From the NCBI GenBank assembly GCA_031258915.1, contig JAIRMD010000128.1, forward strand, positions 1 through 9,257: a stretch of 9,257 bases of DNA. Direction: 5' to 3'. The translations under genes were made by a program, and so were the position numbers. Below the pieces are notes generated by a model, which saw only the letters and a list, made by a program, of their open reading frames with translations, had not been told where the DNA came from and made no database searches. Shown piece by piece: positions 7,378 to 9,257 of this stretch; the first letter of the stretch is position 1, and each line of letters begins with the position of its first letter. This DNA comes from Prevotellaceae bacterium. Lineage in GTDB: Bacteria; Bacteroidota; Bacteroidia; Bacteroidales; UBA932.

Positions 7378-7615
7378 TATACAGCACGAGGGCAGGATTT
7401 GTGCATTGCCCATTACGGCATTCATATCAGTAGAAAAAGCGTATGATGCATCCCCGTTCCCCGTAGGGGAACAACGTCAACAGAAAACGCCTGACATTGA
7501 TGTTGTTCCCCTACGGGGAACGGGGGGGGATGCCGGTGGCCGACATTTTTCTACTGATATGCTTCCCCTACGGGGAAGCGCCACTACTGCGCAAAACCTG
7601 CCCGCGTGCAGTATA
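7378..7615. mobile_element. 238-bp palindromic, MITE-like nonautonomous element
   Basis: The ends form an imperfect inverted repeat: of the outer 27 bases, starting TATACAGCACGAGGGCAGG on the left and the complement of GTGCAGTATA on the right, 23 pair. Further in, 7424-7438 pairs perfectly with 7546-7560 (15 bp), and 7452-7475 with 7502-7525 (24 bp). Each 24-bp arm is itself a GTTCCCC/GGGGAAC hairpin, and a further GCTTCCCC/GGGGAAGC hairpin occupies 7561-7579. The right half recurs at 1-119. It splits a heptamer repeat tract, as an insertion would. There is no transposase, so any movement would depend on an enzyme elsewhere. A target-site duplication is unclear; GCT flanks both ends. Confidence 0.75.
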
Positions 7616-7694
7616 GCTTTCAACTTACAACTTACGACTTACAACTTACAACTTACAACTTACGACTTATCGACTTACGACTTACGACTTACCG
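7616..7694. repeat. Heptanucleotide tandem repeat, right part
   Basis: The heptamer array resumes after the palindromic element with GCTTTCA and then ACTTACA and ACTTACG units. Two 8-base units (ACTTATCG at 7665, ACTTACCG at 7687) break the strict period. The array runs into the 3' end of thiS: the thiS stop codon (7691-7689) and the last Arg and part of Ser codons come from repeat-like sequence. Together with 7284-7374 and the inserted element this fills the whole 413-bp gap in the thiamine operon. Confidence 0.9.
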
Positions 7695-7895
7695 ACTCCC
7701 CCCCGATACGGCTTGAATGAGCATCAGCTCCGTGCGGTCGGACAAAATCGTTTCTGCCCACCGGTCTTTGGGTACGACTTCGTAATTGATGGCCACGGCA
7801 ATGCCGCGCTGCTTCAGGCCGAGATTTTCAATGAAAGCTGCCAGCGAAGTTCCCTCCGCGACCTCATGCGGTTTATCGTTTAGAATGACAGTCAT
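7689..7895 (-). CDS. thiS: Sulfur carrier protein ThiS with unusual -GGSR end
   Basis: ThiS is a small ubiquitin-like protein. Its C-terminal glycine is adenylated by ThiF and turned into a thiocarboxylate that gives sulfur to ThiG. The 68 residues show the family pattern: VILNDKPHEV at the start, SLAAFIENLGL (17-27), GIAVAINYEVVPKDRW (31-46) and a final LMLIQAVSGG (57-66). The ATG overlaps the thiD stop by 4 bases. Known ThiS proteins end exactly at Gly-Gly. Here two further residues, Ser-Arg, come before a TAA supplied by the neighbouring repeat. The Gly-Gly codons lie in a run of seven G; adding or removing one G also fails to give a stop directly after Gly-Gly. The protein may need trimming, or be impaired. 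Confidence 0.9.
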   Translation of the reverse strand: MTVILNDKPHEVAEGTSLAAFIENLGLKQRGIAVAINYEVVPKDRWAETILSDRTELMLIQAVSGGSR

Positions 7896-8707
7896 GCTAC
7901 ACTTTTGAAAAAATGATTAACCGGCCCGTGCCCTTTACCCAGCGTCCTTTTGCTTCCGCTCAGGATGGCAGATGAGATGTAGGTCTTTGCCGATTTTACT
8001 GCGGGCTCCAGCTCCCGCCCCAACGCGCAGTAGGCGGCAATGGCAGCCGAAAAGGTGCAGCCCGTGCCGTGCAGGTTGGCGGTGCAAATGCGGGGCGACG
8101 AAAAGGAAACAGGCTCTTTGTCCTGCCGAAAAAGAATGTCCACAGAGCAGGCGGACGGCAGGTGTCCTCCTTTGATCAAAACCGCCGGGCAGCCTTGCGC
8201 GAGCAATACCTCCGCCGCTTCTCGAAAATCTTTTTCCGCTTGAATGGAAACGCCGGAAAGCGCCTCCGCCTCCGGAACGTTGGGCGTGATGAGCGCTATC
8301 CGCCGGCAGAGCTCTTTTTTGAAGGCACCGGCGGTGGAGGCCAACGCCAAGCGGGCGCCGCTCGTAGCGACCATGACCGGATCGACGATGACGCTCTTCA
8401 AGCGGTAGCGGTCGATCATTTCGGCGACCACCTCAATGATTTCGGGCGAGGGAAGCATGCCGGTCTTGACGGCATCGATGGCAACGTCGTCTAACACCGC
8501 TTCCAGCTGCTGCCGGATGATTTTGGGAGATAGCGCCTCTACCGCCCGAACCCCCTGCGTGTTTTGCGCCGTGATGGAGGTAATGACGGACGCGCCGAAT
8601 ACGCCGATGGCAGAAAACGTTTTGAGGTCGGCCTGGATGCCTGCGCACCCGCCGCTGTCGGAGCCTGCAATGGTCAGCGCTGCCGTGTATCGCTTTGCTT
8701 CGCTCAT
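7892..8707 (-). CDS. thiD: HMP/HMP-phosphate kinase ThiD
   Basis: ThiD phosphorylates hydroxymethylpyrimidine twice, giving the pyrophosphate used by ThiE. From the ATG at 8707 the protein has 271 residues, normal for this ribokinase-family enzyme. Motifs include LTIAGSDSGGCAGIQADLKT (11-30, substrate binding), AQNTQGV (47-53), DPVMVATSG (109-117), TPNVPEA (141-147), LIKGGH (177-182), HGTGCTFSAAIAA (213-225, anion hole with Cys217) and GHGPVNH near the end. The frame also opens at a GTG at 8746, but that would add 13 atypical residues and lies inside the leader segment that pairs with the aptamer. It is the first gene after the TPP riboswitch and overlaps thiS by 4 bases. Confidence 0.96.
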   Translation of the reverse strand: MSEAKRYTAALTIAGSDSGGCAGIQADLKTFSAIGVFGASVITSITAQNTQGVRAVEALSPKIIRQQLEAVLDDVAIDAVKTGMLPSPEIIEVVAEMIDRYRLKSVIVDPVMVATSGARLALASTAGAFKKELCRRIALITPNVPEAEALSGVSIQAEKDFREAAEVLLAQGCPAVLIKGGHLPSACSVDILFRQDKEPVSFSSPRICTANLHGTGCTFSAAIAAYCALGRELEPAVKSAKTYISSAILSGSKRTLGKGHGPVNHFFKSVA

Positions 8708-8757
8708 GATGAGTAGCGCGTTATTAGAGTTAATATTCAGCTGCACCCATCAAGAGG
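8705..8757 (-). promoter_or_regulatory. Probable expression platform of the TPP riboswitch
   Basis: The segment CCTCTTGATGG (8757-8747) is complementary over 11 bases (one G-U) to CCATCAAGGGG (8857-8847), the 5' edge of the aptamer. The overlapping TGATGGGTG (8752-8744) can instead pair over 9 bases (two G-U) with TACTCATCA (8715-8707), which ends in the A of the thiD ATG. The two helices exclude each other. The simple reading is that TPP binding holds the aptamer strand and frees the segment to mask the thiD start. No T-run follows, so translational control is favoured over termination. Confidence 0.6.
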
Positions 8758-8782
8758 CATCCTGCCGGAAAAGAGAAGATTT

Positions 8783-8857
8783 ATCATTCCTACGGCGGCA
8801 TTGCCCGCGTCAGGTGTTAAGGGTGTGATCTCAGCCTTTCGGGGCACCCCTTGATGG
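8783..8857 (-). promoter_or_regulatory. TPP riboswitch aptamer (THI element)
   Basis: On the minus strand the conserved core blocks occur in order: AAGGGGTGCC, AGGCTGAGAT, ACACCC, ACACCTGA, GCAATGCCGCCGTAGGAA. This is the thiamine pyrophosphate aptamer, with a very short P3 (GCC, CGAAA-type loop, GGC) and a P1 of only four pairs (8855-8852 with 8786-8783). It lies 75 bases before the thiD ATG and heads the thiamine operon, so high TPP should lower expression of thiD and the coupled genes. Confidence 0.95.
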
Positions 8858-8867
8858 TATTCGGGAG

Positions 8868-8899
8868 CAAAGGTAATCAATTTTAGCGGATAAATCAGA
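8868..8899 (-). promoter_or_regulatory. Promoter-like motif for the thiamine operon
   Basis: TACCTTTG (8875-8868) is a full match to the Bacteroidota -7 consensus TAnnTTTG. TCTG (8899-8896), 20 bases upstream, matches three of four bases of the -33 TTTG. The predicted start near 8861 falls immediately before the riboswitch, as expected for a leader RNA. Confidence 0.65.
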
Positions 8900-8977
8900 A
8901 TTTGGAAAATGATTTCAAATTGCAGATTCGGCTAATTCTCTTTTTGAGCGCTGCTGGCGTTCTCTCCCAGCGCCCCG

Positions 8978-9257
8978 TCATTTCTTCTTCCTCTGAATGC
9001 GGTACTCCACGTTGACCGGAATGTTGCCGGTGGAGTCAGCCGAGCTCCTGACGGTTTCGTTCACGTAGTCGATGTAGAGCTTGCTGGGGTAGGGTAAACC
9101 CGCACGCCCTTCATCCACGAGCCGCCAGGATATCTGATAACCTGAGTTCGGGATAAGAGAAGTGAAAGATACTTGATTGCCAATTATTTCTAATGTCTCT
9201 ATGCTTTTTATCTCGAAGCTTTCCACTGCCTCAAGCATTTTTACCCATCTCACCACA
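8978..9257 (-). CDS. C-terminal part of an unrecognised protein
   Basis: An open frame enters from the right edge and ends at a TGA at 8980-8978 after about 92 residues. The only start-like codon near the edge is a GTG at 9256, so the gene very probably begins outside the window. The visible part has alternating hydrophobic and polar residues with several aromatic positions (GYQISWRLVDEG, PSKLYIDYVNETV) suggesting beta-strands, and ends in a basic tail, RIQRKKK. I do not recognise a family. No membrane segment or catalytic motif is visible. It is upstream of the thiamine promoter on the same strand and is probably a separate transcription unit. Confidence 0.65.
   Translation of the reverse strand, partial: VVRWVKMLEAVESFEIKSIETLEIIGNQVSFTSLIPNSGYQISWRLVDEGRAGLPYPSKLYIDYVNETVRSSADSTGNIPVNVEYRIQRKKK

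Noticed and set aside
7892..8746. GTG at 8746 as thiD start
   Set aside because: It adds 13 residues not typical of ThiD and lies within the leader segment that pairs with the aptamer; the ATG at 8707 gives a normal ThiD.
8940..8977. Hairpin GCGCTG/CAGCGC just after the stop of the partial gene at the right edge
   Set aside because: The stem is only six pairs with a long loop, and it is followed by A-rich rather than T-rich sequence on the minus strand, so it is not a convincing terminator.

Overview
The window comes from a member of the Bacteroidota, most likely Bacteroidales. Three things support this: a TonB-dependent receptor with an N-terminal carboxypeptidase-like domain, a surface lipoprotein with an acidic export signal after its lipid cysteine, and promoter-like motifs of the Bacteroides form (TAnnTTTG, with a TTTG-like -33 element 20 bases upstream). 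Every convincing gene is on the minus strand, so the window reads biologically from right to left.

Right edge, 8978-9257: the C-terminal end of an unrecognised protein that continues beyond the window. Then comes a thiamine operon led by a TPP riboswitch (about 8783-8857) with its own promoter-like motif. The gene order is thiD, thiS, a 413-bp repeat-filled gap, a divergent TenI/ThiE-like gene, thiE and thiG. The genes on either side of the gap overlap their neighbours by 4 to 8 bases. ThiD supplies HMP pyrophosphate, ThiS and ThiG make the thiazole, and ThiE joins the two. thiC, thiH and thiF are not in the window. The riboswitch leader holds a segment that can pair either with the aptamer or with the thiD start codon, which suggests a translational switch.

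Gap between thiS and the TenI-like gene, 7276-7688: a heptanucleotide tandem repeat (consensus about CRACTTA) interrupted by a 238-bp palindromic element with imperfect terminal inverted repeats. The right half of the same element recurs at 1-119. The repeat tract runs into the end of thiS, whose product ends -GGSR instead of the usual -GG.

Left part, 176-4849: a probable siderophore or iron uptake operon, transcribed as TonB-dependent receptor, DUF4374 surface lipoprotein (XusB-like), then a secreted IroE/BesA-type esterase. A perfect dyad followed by six T, overlapping the -33 part of a promoter-like motif, lies just upstream of the receptor. A second promoter-like motif lies upstream of that.
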